From contig CM041198.1 in the NCBI GenBank assembly GCA_023078555.1, positions 7,859,836 to 7,923,835 of the forward strand: DNA of 64,000 nucleotides. The letters are read 5' to 3'. A program made the translations under genes and the position numbers. The notes below the pieces were generated by a model. It searched no databases and was not told the DNA's origin. It saw nothing but the letters and a program-made list of their open reading frames with translations. Of this stretch, positions 1 to 12,202 are shown piece by piece (within the stretch, counting starts at the first letter, position 1; each line of letters starts with the position of its first letter). This DNA is from Ulva prolifera. Taxonomy: Eukaryota > Chlorophyta > Ulvophyceae > Ulvales > Ulvaceae.

Positions 1-743
1 CAGTCTTGTGCACTATGCTGTAAAGCCGAAGGTCCATGTCACAAGGGCAGCATTGAGCGCATCATTGAGCCTGCAGCTTTGAGCCTGAAACGATCAGGTT
101 GGTGGTGTGGGCAGTGTGGCTGTGGTCTGGTCTGGCCACACCAGACCATAGCGGCAGCAGTAGCCCATGCCTGTGATGATGATGGCTGCAATGCAGTTGT
201 CACGTGTGATTTGGCAGGCCACCTGCATACAGTCTGTGCATACAGTCTCTGCATGCACCAGGTCAGTGCCCCCAGCACCCCTGGATGGCCTCATGAGCCG
301 TCATCACGGGGAGGGGAAGCATCACGGGCCCGTTTGTCCTGGTGCAAATCCAAGATCAGCTGCACAGACAAATATCTGCATGTCCCTCTTACAGAAACCT
401 CCCATGGAACGACCACCACCTGCCTCCATGCATGTACACCACTGTAGACACGCGGCCCAGACCCCAGAGCCTACAGACTCGATGCACACAACAGTGGTCC
501 CGTTAATTCAGAGAGATAATCCGGTGTCACCGTCCTCTTCAGGATATGGCTCATTAAATTCAGATTCACTTTACTTTACTTTATGGGGGCATGCCCATGC
601 CATCGACAAATTGTGACCAAGGTGCTCCTGAATTGGAGACGCATCAAACGGTGTAGATGAGAGGTCCGGCACTGTGGTGGCCACGATACTGCCTATACCT
701 GGTCCCTGTTGCTGCGTCCATGCAAGCAGGCACAACAGCAGAG

Positions 744-775
744 TCTATCTTCTTCTATCTTCTTCTATCTTCTTC
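744..775. repeat. 10-bp tandem repeat (TCTATCTTCT)n
   Basis: About three copies of a 10-bp pyrimidine-rich unit stand in tandem. It is a simple-sequence repeat with no visible coding or regulatory role. Confidence 0.9.
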
Positions 776-1837
776 GTGCAAGCTAAATCACAGAGCATGG
801 AGCAGTCCGCAGGACAAAGGACAACGATAAGGCGATGCATACTGTAAACAACCCAGTGTGCACATGTTCTCGATCAATTCATCAACACAACCAGCACATC
901 AGGTGTTTCATGTCAGGAAGATAGTGTGATCAGAGTGTCCGGGCCATTTGACTGAGCAGGCGGCACACGAGCGGGTGCGGTGCGAGATGATCCTGTTGCT
1001 TGAGGGAGAAGGCGTCTGTGTGGCCATACACGAACAGCCCCCACCCACCCATATACATGTAAATGGCCGCAGCAGCCGATCCAGCCCGCCGCTAGCTATG
1101 ATACAAGCAGCGAGCTGTGTACCCCGGGGTAGGCCTGTGAGGGAGCGCTCCCAGCTGCAAGGATAAATTGGTGTGTCTTGGGTACCGCTGCAACAGAGCA
1201 AGAACGCGAATGATGGGAATTCAAAACCAAAGCAGAAGAGAAGGGTAATCTCAGCTCACCAGCGCAGATTGACTGCAGCCGGATCACCAGTAGGCCTGAC
1301 CTGCTCTCACTCCAGATACCTACACGGGCACTGCAGTGATGGCGACCTTTGGCCTTGCCAGTGCTTGGCTTCGGATCCGTTCAATCATTGCAGGTACACG
1401 GTCTGGGTCTGAAGCGGGCTTCCATCTGGATCATGCGAACCTGCTGAAGCGGCCAGTGCCACTGAGACTTCTGTTCCATCAGCCAGTCCCGATGGTGTGC
1501 TCCTGCCCTGAAAGGAAGAGGGCCACTCAAGCTGCTGCCGCGGCTTCCATATGTTGTGGGGTATGTGCAAGGCCTAGGCAGGCTGCTGCCGTGTGCCTGG
1601 AGGGCGGGGAGTGTGTGGTCTCTGGATTCAGCTGCGTTGGACGACGGGCGCTGGCAGGGCTGCTGCTGGTGTGCCGTATCTTGTCACTGTCCCGCCTGTT
1701 GTGCAGATGCATATGCACTGTGCACTCTGTGGCGCCGCAGGTTTGTGGCCCAAGCGACCGCGCTAGGCTCGACCGAATACGTCAGAGCCGCTCGTGTCCC
1801 TCTTGGTCCATGGACCAGTGCAGCGGAGTCTGCATGC

Positions 1838-1882
1838 TGTGGCAATTCAGTGATATGGCCGGTATGCCACTGGATCGCCACA
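1838..1882. repeat. Dispersed 45-bp palindrome, copy 1
   Basis: An imperfect inverted repeat with 19-bp arms around the 7-bp centre GGCCGGT. The outer ends read TGTGGC and GCCACA. It belongs to the same family as the elements at 46813-46853 and 47589-47633 and is the most diverged of the three. Confidence 0.75.
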
Positions 1883-3575
1883 CATGCATGCCATACCGGC
1901 TCCCGCACCAGCCCGCCCTGGCAGCCTAGGCTGCCACCCACCCCGCCCCATTGAAACTTCCCGCTGGAGCGGCCCGCACAGCAATATGAATGGAGCAACA
2001 CCGCAGCTACCAGGCAGCTGCCAGTACTTGTTGGCAATGTGTCCATGGACATGGCTATGACGCCTACGACCCTGCTTGCTGTTCTCGTGGTGCTGCCCGC
2101 CTCGCCGCCGTTATCCTTGTTAAAGTAAATCTGAATTTACCGAGCCGTATCCTATTGGACATTGACAACTCCGACTTAACGGGACCACACATGCCGAATC
2201 CTTGTAACACACTCACGACCCCATGCGACCTGAAGTAGAGCGCACGACCTGCTAGCCACCCCAGATCCCCAGCCAGTGCGGATGTGGCCCCACACATTTC
2301 AAATGTAATCATGCACACACGTCCACACCCCCGCTCTCTGAGCTATGGCGCCGCTGGAGGAGATGTTTTCCTGCTGGCTGAGACGGTTTCCTGCTGGTTG
2401 TAAGCGCTGTCTGCTGCAACGGCTTTGATGTTTGTGAGACGACTGCAGTGCCATGGCTGCGTTTTTTATGATGACTATCTGCTTCCTTGTGAAGCTTGAT
2501 GCCTGCGTTTTCTCTTATTGTGCAGACGCTTGTGTGATTGATCATGTGCAGTGCACTCAATGAAATGGTGAATGAGTAGTCTAGTATAGATGCGGTACTG
2601 GTGTCTGCGACCATGCCCAGCCTCTGTCCTTTGTAACCACATACGTCCATGCATACACGTGCAGCCTCCGGTTTTTTTTTTTTCGGCCTCTGTCCTTAGT
2701 AACTACATGTGCAGCCCGAGCAAGCCAATGGCGGGGTGCTTGCATCCTTGTGATGTGGCAGCACCTGCTCTGTCAAATTTTGCAGCCACCCTGGTCGCAT
2801 TGGAGACAATCCTGTTGCACCTTGATGGCATGCGGGACACTGTAACCGCCGGTGTGCAGAGCTGGTCGCATGTGGCCACAGCACATTGGAATCTTGGCAT
2901 GTCGCAAGTGAGCCCGTGCAAAAGAAAGACACCATGCAGCAGCAGAAGAGGCTGCCTTGCCCACATTCAGCTGAAGGCAGGGCAAGAGGATGCATCCTGA
3001 CTCTGTTGTCAACCAGAACTAATGGAGGACACATCAATTGCTGATGGATTATGATGTAGAGGTTTCACTGCATGACCCAGTAGCATAATGGCTTGTGTCA
3101 CACCATCCCATTACTCTTCATGGACACATGTGTGATACATGAGCACCAGCCATATGCCCGGTCTCATTGATAGTTGTGTCATATCACTGTTTTTTCTCAA
3201 ATTTCAAAACAAGAGCAAGGGCAAACAGTTATTATTGGCGAATGCATGCGAACACACGTAAGGATGACACAGAAAGATAGCTGGCAGCAGCACAAAAGCA
3301 GTGAATTTACACATTAGTGTTTGGTGCTTCACTGACCAAAAACTGATACCAGCTGCGCTGGTATGATTTGTACAGCATCTGGAATCGGTCCTCGATCGCT
3401 CTTCACAGTTGAGACTACAGCTACGCCATCACCGATCAGGTATGCCTGTCCCATACACATATTCATCAACATTATTTCTCATGTACATCGCCAATGTCGC
3501 CACAGGTGGGCTGGTTCGATTGAGCACATACGCAACAGGGTGCTTCGCCCGATAAGGAAACTGCTGCGTCAGTCA

Positions 3576-4082
3576 TCACAAGAAGATATCGCTGTGCTTA
3601 GGTGGGCTGCTCAGCAACAAGTCACCATTATCAGCAACAGAAGATGCTCTCCGCTTTGCCATCCATCTGCCGACAATTTGGCGGAACGAGCCAGACTCGC
3701 TGCTTTGCTCGGCGCTGCCGGGGAACAGAGCACCACTCTTCGCTCTTGAACCTCTGCATTTACGAGGCTTGGAAGGAGCCACATCAGCTTCATCTGATGC
3801 CATGCTCTTCCGCGAAACGGCGGAAATTCCCGTGCTAGTGTGAATGACCTCCACGTCAAATCGATCGTCTGTCATACACACGCAAGACTCCACGTCCAGG
3901 CTGGCGCGAGGCTGCTGCACTCGCCTATCGTAAACAGGACTTAGTTCACCAGAGTACTCCATGAAGGAGCTGAAAGCTGAAGCTGCGAGCATGGTGGAAG
4001 AGGATGCTAACGAGGAGAGCTTTTCAACTCGGCAACGAGGTGGCAGCTGCGAGGATACCGGCGTCAGTCCTAAACTCTGCAC
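3576..4082 (-). CDS. Possible serine-rich protein, unrecognised
   Basis: This is an uninterrupted 168-codon frame on the minus strand. The product is rich in Ser, Ala, Arg and Lys. It has a basic stretch (PSKPRKCRGSRAK) in the middle and a basic motif (WMAKRR) near the C-terminus, and looks disordered. A TATATAAG box lies on the same strand at 4112-4119. That is so close to the first ATG that transcription may begin next to it, so a downstream in-frame Met near 3990 (MLAASAF) may be the true start. No family is recognised. The support is frame length, a protein-like composition and the TATA box, so it could still be a chance frame. Confidence 0.35.
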   Translation of the reverse strand: MQSLGLTPVSSQLPPRCRVEKLSSLASSSTMLAASAFSSFMEYSGELSPVYDRRVQQPRASLDVESCVCMTDDRFDVEVIHTSTGISAVSRKSMASDEADVAPSKPRKCRGSRAKSGALFPGSAEQSSESGSFRQIVGRWMAKRRASSVADNGDLLLSSPPKHSDIFL

Positions 4083-4111
4083 GTTTTGTAGAGCAGCAGG
4101 CCTCTGCGCTG

Positions 4112-4119
4112 CTTATATA
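4112..4119 (-). promoter_or_regulatory. TATA box (minus strand)
   Basis: TATATAAG reads on the minus strand about 30 bp upstream of the frame ending at 3576. Together with the plus-strand TATA box at 4311-4318 it frames a 190-bp interval that looks like a divergent promoter. Confidence 0.5.
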
Positions 4120-4310
4120 TGTTTCCTGGCCTCGCTGCAGCATGCGCAGGGAGGTGTCCGACGTGCATGGGCTCGCAGCAGTTTGCACTTTCGCATGGCA
4201 TGACAGGCGACACAATTCCCGAATAGGACCATCGAAAGCCCGTGGTGCAGGGCGCGCCATGAGAGCTCTCGAGGGCTTGTGTACACGCCGGGCATCCCGA
4301 AAAAAGAGAG

Positions 4311-4318
4311 TATATAAA
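4311..4318 (+). promoter_or_regulatory. TATA box (plus strand)
   Basis: TATATAAA lies directly after a purine-rich run. A start site about 30 bp downstream would precede the candidate exon beginning at 4410. Confidence 0.5.
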
Positions 4319-4409
4319 GACATGGTATGTGCGTGTGTTGCGGGAGCAAAGCGCCGCTGGTCAACGGTGCCTCGCCAGAAGTACATGGTCAGCAGCAGCT
4401 CGAAGAAGC

Positions 4410-4848
4410 CATGGTGCACTGCCGGCCAGGGCTCCCCGCAACGTTAACCCCAGCACGAGGCGGAAGAAAGCGCCAGCGTTACCTCCGAATTGTCAGTTGC
4501 GACGGCCCCAGGCCAGGCTACGCCGGAAGGTGATGTAAACCTCGGGTTGTCAGTTCATGTGAACTCCACTGCAGATGCACAAACCTGCGCCTTCAGAATG
4601 CACTCTCACAGGGCGCAGGCCGCAACCTGGCGCCAGCTCCAGCGAGACGGCTGTGCTGCATGGACCTCGGCACGCGATACAGATGCTCCGGATCTGGCAC
4701 ACGCTTTCGGAAGGCAAATGTGCACCAGGTCTCCATCGAGGCTCTCGGTCTCATAGTGAGGCGCCAGCTGCAGCGGTACATTCACTCCAGAGCTTTCGCG
4801 GCTATGGCCATGCGATTGTGCTCAGCTTCACATATCTTGTGCTGGTAG
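4410..4848 (+). CDS. Possible two-exon protein with a basic N-terminus
   Basis: This model is weak. An ATG in good context (gccATGG) at 4410 opens a basic frame (MVHCRPGLPATLTPARGG...) that could be an organelle presequence. A GGAAG|GTGATG donor near 4529 and a TGCAG acceptor near 4574 keep the frame open to a TAG at 4846-4848. The second exon contains MDLGTRYRCSGSGTRFRK. The plus-strand TATA box at 4311 is the main external support. No family is recognised, and another frame across 4450-4756 is also open and equally protein-like. Confidence 0.15.
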
Positions 4849-7800
4849 TCATAGCTCGGTGGCACTCCGTGCGTCACAAGGCCGGCCCCAGGTTCAAGAT
4901 AGGTCCCACGTTGGCCAGTACTAGTGTACACATGTATGTGCAAGCGGGCAACACCGCACATGCTCGCACCTCGGCGCCGAATACGCTTTGCCTCATCATT
5001 CAGTGATTCCAATGGCCCTCAGCCCACCCCACTCGTTTTCATGCGCATACACTGGTCATGCTACCCATGCCTGTGCTCAGTGCGCAACTGCCCCGGGCGC
5101 ACGCCGGACACTCGCATACGTAACACACAGTTTACACACAGCGCCGGACACTCGCATACGTAACACACAGTTTACACACAGCGCCGCAGTCGCGGTTGCA
5201 GTTACGTCAGATCTGATGCGGTGGTGATGCGTGGTGACGAGGTGCCACGGAAAGCTTACTATCAGTGTTGGGATGCCAGACAGCGGCAATGCCGTGACAA
5301 TAGCAGTGCAGGCCAAGTGGTCATGTAAGTGTTGGAAGAGCGCACGCGCGCGCGTTTGTAGTCAAGGCCGATGCTGATGGATGACTTGCTCGGAGGGTCA
5401 ACTCCGGTCGCGATCGTTAGCCAGTGTTGGAGGCCACGAGCTGCGGGGGGCGGAACGCAGGGCAGCTGAGGATAGCTGCGAAATTGGGTGTGCAGGTTCC
5501 TCTCACAAGCTCGCTGTGCAGCTCAATTGACTCCCCATGCATGCATGTGGTGTGCACATCCGGAGCTCATTCTATATGGGCGCGCGTCATGGCAGTCGTT
5601 CACAACCGGCTGCAGGGGAGGGCATGCATGAGGGCGCAGCCTGTACACCGCCCAGCGTAGGCCGCACGGAGAGCCTGTACGCTCAGCTGCAGCACAGCAG
5701 TCATAAGTACCGTCAGCACCGCTGGGACGCAATGAAGCGCTGCTGCTATCTCTGGACTGGCTGATAATTATGACCGCTGACATCCTTCACGTCACCGCGG
5801 GCGGCATGCGGTCTGGTCCTGACCGCGCGCAAGTGCACTATAGCCACACGTGGTGAGCGCATTCAAAATGACCGTCCCTCCCAGCAGGAATGTTCGGATC
5901 ATTCGGCAGCCGGAACCCTGTCAGTACAGAGGGCCGAGGAGGATGTGGTGCTCGTGTATCTGATCTCAATATTCGGATCCGCTACGAAGCGGATTCTTGC
6001 AAGCGATCGAATGTGAAAAAAGCTAGCTAGAGCTGATTATGTTGCGCAAACTGAGCACAGCTATGATGAACACGATGCAATTCCCAAAGTAATATGCCAA
6101 TGTGGTATGCGTGCATATATCAGTGAAGTAGCCGGTGGATGTTCCGGCTGCCTAGGTTGCAGCGCTGACAGCACAACGTCCGAACGTTGATCTGCACGGG
6201 TCCAAAAAATCACATCACCTTGGCCCATAGCATAGCACAGCACCGATATAGACTACAAGGCATTGCAACCATATTTAGTTGATCGGAAGACGCACCAAAT
6301 GCACAAGTGGTCAACACTTTTTTTTTTTTAACACCCCTCGAGGAAGGTGCTTAAACCCAAGCCCAGTTGCACGAGCATGTGAACCAAGCCCAGTTGCAAG
6401 CTTCGCCAAAATGGACTTGCGGGTTGTCGGCATCAAAACAAGCATAGTGACTCCAAATTTGTTGTCGAGGCCGATGAATGCACGACACATCGATGCTGTG
6501 GACCAATCCGTCGGAATGTGCATTTCGCCGACGCATCCGGACGTACCGAGGTTTGCGGACAACAGGAAGACGCACGCCTGTCTCAGTTGCTCGTGTCCAT
6601 TGCCATGCACCTGCCTGTGGACTGTAGCTACATACCTCTCCTTGCCACCTCCATGGAAACTGTATCTGCACCTGGCTAGCCTTCTCACATAGATAAAGGA
6701 CACGGTGCACGCTGAGTGGGTCACACGCACCCCGGAAGGAAGCTGAGGCTTGAGGCTCGCCCAAACTAGTGTCGGGACTACTGCCTCTTGGGGTTTGGGG
6801 AAATAGCCCTCACGCTCGTATGGCACTTCCGGGGCAGGTGACGCACAATACAATCGGCCAGCGTTGAAGCATGCGCGCTTTTTGAATCGCATGCGCAGCG
6901 TTCAGTATTGGTGCCTGCCGTCCATTGAACACGACATTTCAGTACACTCCAACTTCTTTCCGTCTTGCTGCGACAGGGAGTGTTGAGTTTCGATTCCGGC
7001 TCGGTGGTCCTGAAGCATTCTCTGGACCGCCTGCGGTGTTACAAGGATGAATCACTCTCTGGACCGGCTGCGGTGCCCCTCTCGCAAGCCCCCATCAGCA
7101 CAGCCATGGATGTTTGCAAGACATGGTCCAGCGTTGCTATTGTGTATGCAAAATAGACAATGCACATCATTGGCAACAACATTTGCTGCAACATCTGTGA
7201 ACTGAAACAACACAACGGACTCACAACGGAGCGCACGAAGTTGCAGCTGGAGATGCAGTAGGAAGAGCAGTTGGGCAGTGTACTGGAGCATCTGGGGTTC
7301 TTTGTGGTGGGGTTTCAGGGCGTTGAGATGCACCAGAAACATGTAATCAGTTTCAAGATTAAATCAGGGTAGGCAACACAGCTGGCAGACCCACAGGCAC
7401 ACAACCTGAAGCAACACGACGTGAATGTTACATAGATATGTGTGATGCCATGTCACATATGCACACTAGGACACAAATATGTACAACACTTGGCCATGAA
7501 GGGCAACCCGGTCTGATGCATATGCACACCAGAGTGTGTATAACACTTGGTCGAGATGAGCATTCCAAAAACTCCTTCTGTAGAGCTGCATGCGAGGCTG
7601 TCTTGCAGTGGCACGTGGTGGCTCATCCTTGCAAGATGTGCAGTCAGGGCAGACATGTGTCCGGCTCATGGGGAAAAAAGCCTTTGAGCATCAGCAGGGC
7701 AAGCAGAGAGTGTCAGACAAAGCATCCGCACGATTGCTTGGTTAAGGTGCCTCAATAGCAGTGGCAAAGGCACCGTGCTAGAAATGAGGACAGAGGGGCA

Positions 7801-8000
7801 TGCTTTTCTCGGGATGTACATGTCCACCATGACTGTCTGGTTCAATGCTCGGTAGCACTGCAATGCATGTCCATATTCCTCAAACTTAACGCAACACACA
7901 ATCATGTACACCGGAGCGTCATACGTGCAACCTTCGGCCTCAGGAGCATGGGCCCTGCTCACGAGGCACCCTGCTTGCTGCTCTGACTCGCAGCCGTCTG
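4849..8000. other. Stretch without a recognisable gene
   Basis: Only overlapping chance frames are seen. The longest is a 193-codon minus-strand frame at 6311-6892 that runs into a poly-A tract at its end. The stretch also holds a 40-bp tandem duplication at 5102-5186 and a T-run at about 6309-6320. Confidence 0.5.
5102..5186. repeat. 40-bp unit in tandem, two copies
   Basis: The 40-bp unit beginning CGCCGGACACTCGCATACG occurs twice with no mismatch, followed by the first five bases of a third copy. The exact identity suggests a recent local duplication. Confidence 0.95.
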
Positions 8001-8357
8001 ATGACCACTGCTAGCAGCAGCTCGCAGCCGGTGGGCAGCTCTGCAACAGCCGATTCAGTCGTCAAAGGTCTGCTGCCACCAAGTATGGCGTACGCCGTTG
8101 TATCAGGCCGAGCTCACGAGCATGCAATTGTGATGCCTGCTTGTCAACAGTGGATGTCATCAACTGATATGGCTCAAAGGATGCTGATGCGGTGTAAGCG
8201 ACGGAAGGGACGTTTTGAAATCATTTGCCGTTTGTTCAGCAGTGGTAAGATTGTGCTGTCTTGCGAGGTACAGCTGCATGCGAGTGCTCGTCCACCAGTG
8301 ACCCCCTGCAGGCTCTCGGCTTGTGAGCCTAGCGATTCAGAACCACTCCGCATGTAG
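8001..8357 (+). CDS. Possible 118-residue protein, unrecognised
   Basis: A single ATG-initiated frame whose product starts with a Ser/Thr-rich segment (MTTASSSSQPVGSSA) and has a basic patch (RCKRRKGRFE) near residue 65. No domain is recognised and no splice sites or promoter motif support it. It is listed only because it is ATG-started, isolated and not crossed by an equally long frame on the opposite strand. Confidence 0.18.
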   Translation: MTTASSSSQPVGSSATADSVVKGLLPPSMAYAVVSGRAHEHAIVMPACQQWMSSTDMAQRMLMRCKRRKGRFEIICRLFSSGKIVLSCEVQLHASARPPVTPCRLSACEPSDSEPLRM

Positions 8358-9589
8358 CCGCGACGATCGAACAGCTATGGATTGAATTTTACCTGCGATG
8401 CGAACGTGACCTGGCTGGTCACAAGGCGCAGGCTTCGGGAAATGCAGAGGTACTGAGAGATGTGCCGCGCACTCCCCCCTGCGCACGCGTACCTGGTACG
8501 CCATGATGTGGAGCTCGATGCGGTTTCCATGGTGTCATCAAACCACCGACTATCCTTTTAACCGGCGCTGTCGTCGTAGGTGCCGTTTTAACCCCGCGTC
8601 AAGGCTTTTCGCCTGTCTTTCGAATGCTGAGCGCCGTTTGCAAGCGATGGTGTACAGGCGGCAATAGACCGGCTGCACTGATCATCAATCCTCCTCGTAG
8701 ACGCGTACTTTTCGGAATAGTGAGAGCAGCTGTGCAGTCGCACGCCGAAAACATGGCGGAGAAAACGCTGCGTTATATCGGTATGCCTCCATGACCGCGG
8801 TCCAAGCCTAGCAGGTACACCATTCGGATGATATTATGCAGCTGAAGCCACTTTTCCGTCGTATGACGCCCTTGAGCGTTGTCGCGCGTCGCAGGCTGAA
8901 CACGGACAGCGTCCTGTGGCCGTTGTATTTCATCTTTGGCAACCTTACGTTCCCATAGGTTGTTAAACCAATCGGCATCATCATCAACATCATCAACATC
9001 ATAATGTTACGTTACGCGGCTGTAGCATTCCTGCCGCCGCTTCATTCGCCCCAGCGCAAGTTTTGATAATCAACCGCTAGCTGCCGTGTTGAACGTACGG
9101 TGCCTATGCAGCCGCTGCCCTCTCGAACATGTCCAGCTAACCACTGCAAGCCTTGATAAGCGGGTATCATCTTGCGCGCGCTTAGCACACCCCAGGTGAC
9201 GGTGCCTGTCGTAGCGCACCATAGGCAGCTCTGAGGCCAGTGCAGTCAGTTCCGACTACTGCCACTGTCCCCCGATGACTTACCACCCATGACATCTTGC
9301 CTCTGACCTCCGAACACCGCACACAGTGCATCATCAGGTGGTGCACTTGGTAGCATACCTCCCACTTGCACCCGCCTGTACCTTTCATGCACCTTCCACA
9401 TAGACAGCCCCAACTGTGACCAGGCAGCAGGCATCGTCCCCCTTCCGGTCCCCATGCAACACATGCAACAGGCCATGCGTCCTGCCCTTTGCCCTGAATG
9501 CTTGCCATCACTCTACAGGACGGCGATGGTGCGCAGCAGCATCGTCCCCCTCCACACAAAGGGGCGCCCTGCCTGCCTCTCCGTGAACT
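8358..9589. other. Intergenic, upstream of the TATDN1-like gene
   Basis: No gene is seen. A short ATC/CATCAT microsatellite lies at about 8976-9005. The proximal part should carry the promoter of the nuclease gene, but no TATA-like element stands out. Confidence 0.5.
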
Positions 9590-11676
9590 ATGTCAACACG
9601 CCCCTGGTCGGTGCGCGGTGCGCGGTTTCTGTGTGCTATCGTCGAAGCACAAATCCAGAGTCATCACCGAGCGCGACACCCCGTGCACAACGCATGCACG
9701 TTGGATCTCTCACCCCCCCCTTCTGTCGTCCCCGAGCACAGGGTATCACTCACCCCGCAAGGCCGCGGTGCCGACCCCCGCCGCCGGCGTGCAGACATCG
9801 GGGCGAACTTGCTGGACCCGGTGTACCAAGGGCAGTACCACGGCAAGCCGTACCACGAGCCGGACCTCCCGCGGGTGCTCGAGCGCGCCTGGGATGCCGG
9901 GGTGGCCAAGATCATCATCACCGCGGGCACGCTCGCGGAGGCGCGCGCCGCACTCGCGCTCGCGCGCACCGACCCGCGCCTCTTCTGCACCGCCGGCGTG
10001 CATCCGACGCGCTGCGGCGAGTTCGAGGCGGCCGAGGGCGGCGGCGGGCAGTACATGGAGGATCTCCGGGCGGTGCGGCCCCTTTGCAGCTCAGCCAGCA
10101 GTGCGCATGAAGCTTCACTGCCATGCTTGTTGCAGCAAGGTGTGGCATGGGGCGGCGGAGCGCATTGGGTGGTGGGGAGTATGGCGGGTGATCTCCAGCG
10201 GAGCCCATCATGCGCCGCAGCTTGCATGGCCCACAAGTATTAAATGCCGTATGACCCGGGTGGCGTGGGGGGCGTTCGATGGGCATCACGTGAGTGCGCG
10301 GACCAGCCGCCACAAATTCACCCGCAATCGAAGCTCCATACAGAGGGATGAACAGCAGCGGGAACCCTCGAATGCATCCGTTCCCAGTGGTCCGACACGC
10401 GAGTGCGTCTGCCGGTCGGCCGTGTCGACGATCCCACAACAGCGGCGCCGCGAGCAGGTCTGCAATGGAGATCTTGCACCGCGCCGACCCCGGGCGCCGC
10501 ATGCAGGTGATCAGGGAGGGCGTCGCGGCCGGCAAGACCGTCGCGGTCGGGGAGTGCGGCCTCGACTACGACCGCCTGCAATTCTGCGACGCCGACACGC
10601 AGCGCCGCTGGTTCGTGGCGCAGTTTGACCTCGTGCGCGAGTTTGGGCTGCCGATGTTCCTTCACATGCGTGCCGCACGGGCCGACTTCGTCGATATCCT
10701 CTCGACCCACCTCTCCGTCTTCCGCGGTGCGCACGGCAGCGCCTCCCCCCCCCCTTCTTGCCTCCCGCCTGCACAGTCAGGAGGTATCCCCAGCGGCCTT
10801 CGGGCTTGCATGGCGCACCAGTAAAACCCGGCGTGGAGGCTCGCACACACCACACCGTGCTCCACACTGCGCACAGCATCAATCCGTACACACTGTATGA
10901 CAATGGGTCGTCAGTTTCGGCACAGCGCGAGACCGACGGGAACAGCTGCCCGGCCGGCACAATGCATGAAGGGAATGCATGCATACAGGCGGCGTGGTGC
11001 ACTCGTTCACCGGATCCGTGGAGGACGCGGAGGAGGTGCTCGCGGTCGACGCGCGCGTGTTCATCGGGATCAACGGCTGCTCGCTCAAGACTGCGGAGAA
11101 CCTGGACGCGATGGCGACGGTGCCACTGGACCGGGTGATGCTTGAGACCGACGCGCCCTGGTGCGACTGCCGGCGCACGCACGCAAGCGCGGACCACATC
11201 GACATCGCCCGCGACGCCAAGGACCGCAAGAAGCATGACCCCGCCTGCCTCGTCAAGGGCCGCAACGAGCCATGCAACATTGACCAGGTGTGCTTGGTGC
11301 TCATGCATGGTGGGGCCATGGACCCTGGCTTCAGCACAAAATTTGGCTGTGTAGGGGCATCAGGGGGCGGGCGTGTGATAGGTGGCTTGTGCGTTGGGCA
11401 TGCCACTGTGTGCTGTTGGCTGTTCTGGTGGAGATGTTATCCCTCTGAGGGTGCTGTTCAATGTCCGTGTCGCTGCACTCCGTCCGGCAGGATGGCAGGT
11501 GAGCCGCTGGGCCTGGCACCACGAGATCAGTGCTCATGCTTCCACAGGTCCTGCAAGCGGTTGCGGGGTACCGAGGCCTGAAGAACAAATATGCTGTGGC
11601 TGAGACGATCTACATAGTCACGGAGAAGCTCTTCTTCCCGGGTGGTGATCGCAGCAGTGCCTGTGATGATTCTTGA
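9590..11676 (+). CDS. TATDN1: TatD-family deoxyribonuclease (TATDN1-like)
   Basis: Five exons fit in phase: 9590-9617, 9795-10072, 10507-10726, 10989-11287 and 11548-11676, giving 317 residues. The protein is a metal-dependent DNase of the TatD family, thought to act as a 3'-5' exonuclease/endonuclease in DNA repair and apoptotic DNA breakdown. Visible family marks in order are DIGANLLDP near the N-terminus, GVHPTRCGEF, the metal-ligand segment GECGLDYDRLQFC, LPMFLHMR, VVHSFTG, NGCSLKT and ETDAPWC, then GRNEPC. The C-terminal QVLQAVAGYRGL resembles land-plant members. The start is the ATG whose 28-bp exon joins in phase 1 at a GTGCGC donor and restores Asp of DIGAN. The first four donors, GTGCGC, GTGCGG, GTGCGC and GTGTGC, are of the GC-rich type. 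Length is normal for TATDN1. Confidence 0.92.
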
Positions 11677-12202
11677 CTGGAGCCGCTTGAGTGATGCCAA
11701 AGGGGCAGCAGCTGAGCAAGCATAGCCTGGAAGTGCAATGTGCACATGATGATAGAGGCCGCAGTCACACACTCGTCTCCGTTGTGAGTGGGGGTGATGT
11801 AGACGCACGAGGTGCGCATAGTCGCAGTGGGCGTGTCCACAATTGCTGCATTGGATCTAGCTCGCACGCGAGATAGTAGCCTGCTTTTGTTCAAATGGGT
11901 ACCACGTGGCACTTCTGTTCCTGCTTGCAGGGTACATGGCTGAAGAAATCAATGACCATAGTAATGCACAGGCCGGTGGGAAGGAAGCATGTGATATTAT
12001 GCACCAGTGGGCATTTTCACCAGAGCGGCGCAGAAGCTTGGTGACTTGGGCACATGGGTTACAGGACATGAAAACTTGTAAATTCGCATGAAATTAAAAT
12101 CTCACTCAGCGTACGAGAAGCATACCAGAGAGAATTGATATGCAATTACTTCACATGTACATCGACATTTCAGGCAACAGCATACAGGCATTTCTAAAGA
12201 AT
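11677..12202. other. Convergent intergenic region
   Basis: The 3' ends of the nuclease gene and of the coiled-coil gene face each other across about 530 bp. No further gene is seen. Confidence 0.7.

Larger units (their letters stand above)
1..3575. other. Stretch without a recognisable gene
   Basis: No open frame here carries a recognisable domain, and the longest ones overlap each other on both strands with no sign of splicing into a product. The stretch holds a short tandem repeat at about 744-775, a T-run near 2671-2683 and one copy of a dispersed palindrome at 1838-1882, listed separately. Confidence 0.6.

Noticed and set aside
6311..6892. 193-codon minus-strand frame ending in a poly-Lys stretch
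   Set aside because: The C-terminus is just a poly-A tract, the composition is not coding-like, and other frames overlap it. A processed retrocopy is possible but no parent gene is recognised.
9454..10243. Long overlapping plus-strand frames over the nuclease gene
   Set aside because: They are high-GC shadow frames; only the frame with DIGANL and HPTRCGEF has family support.
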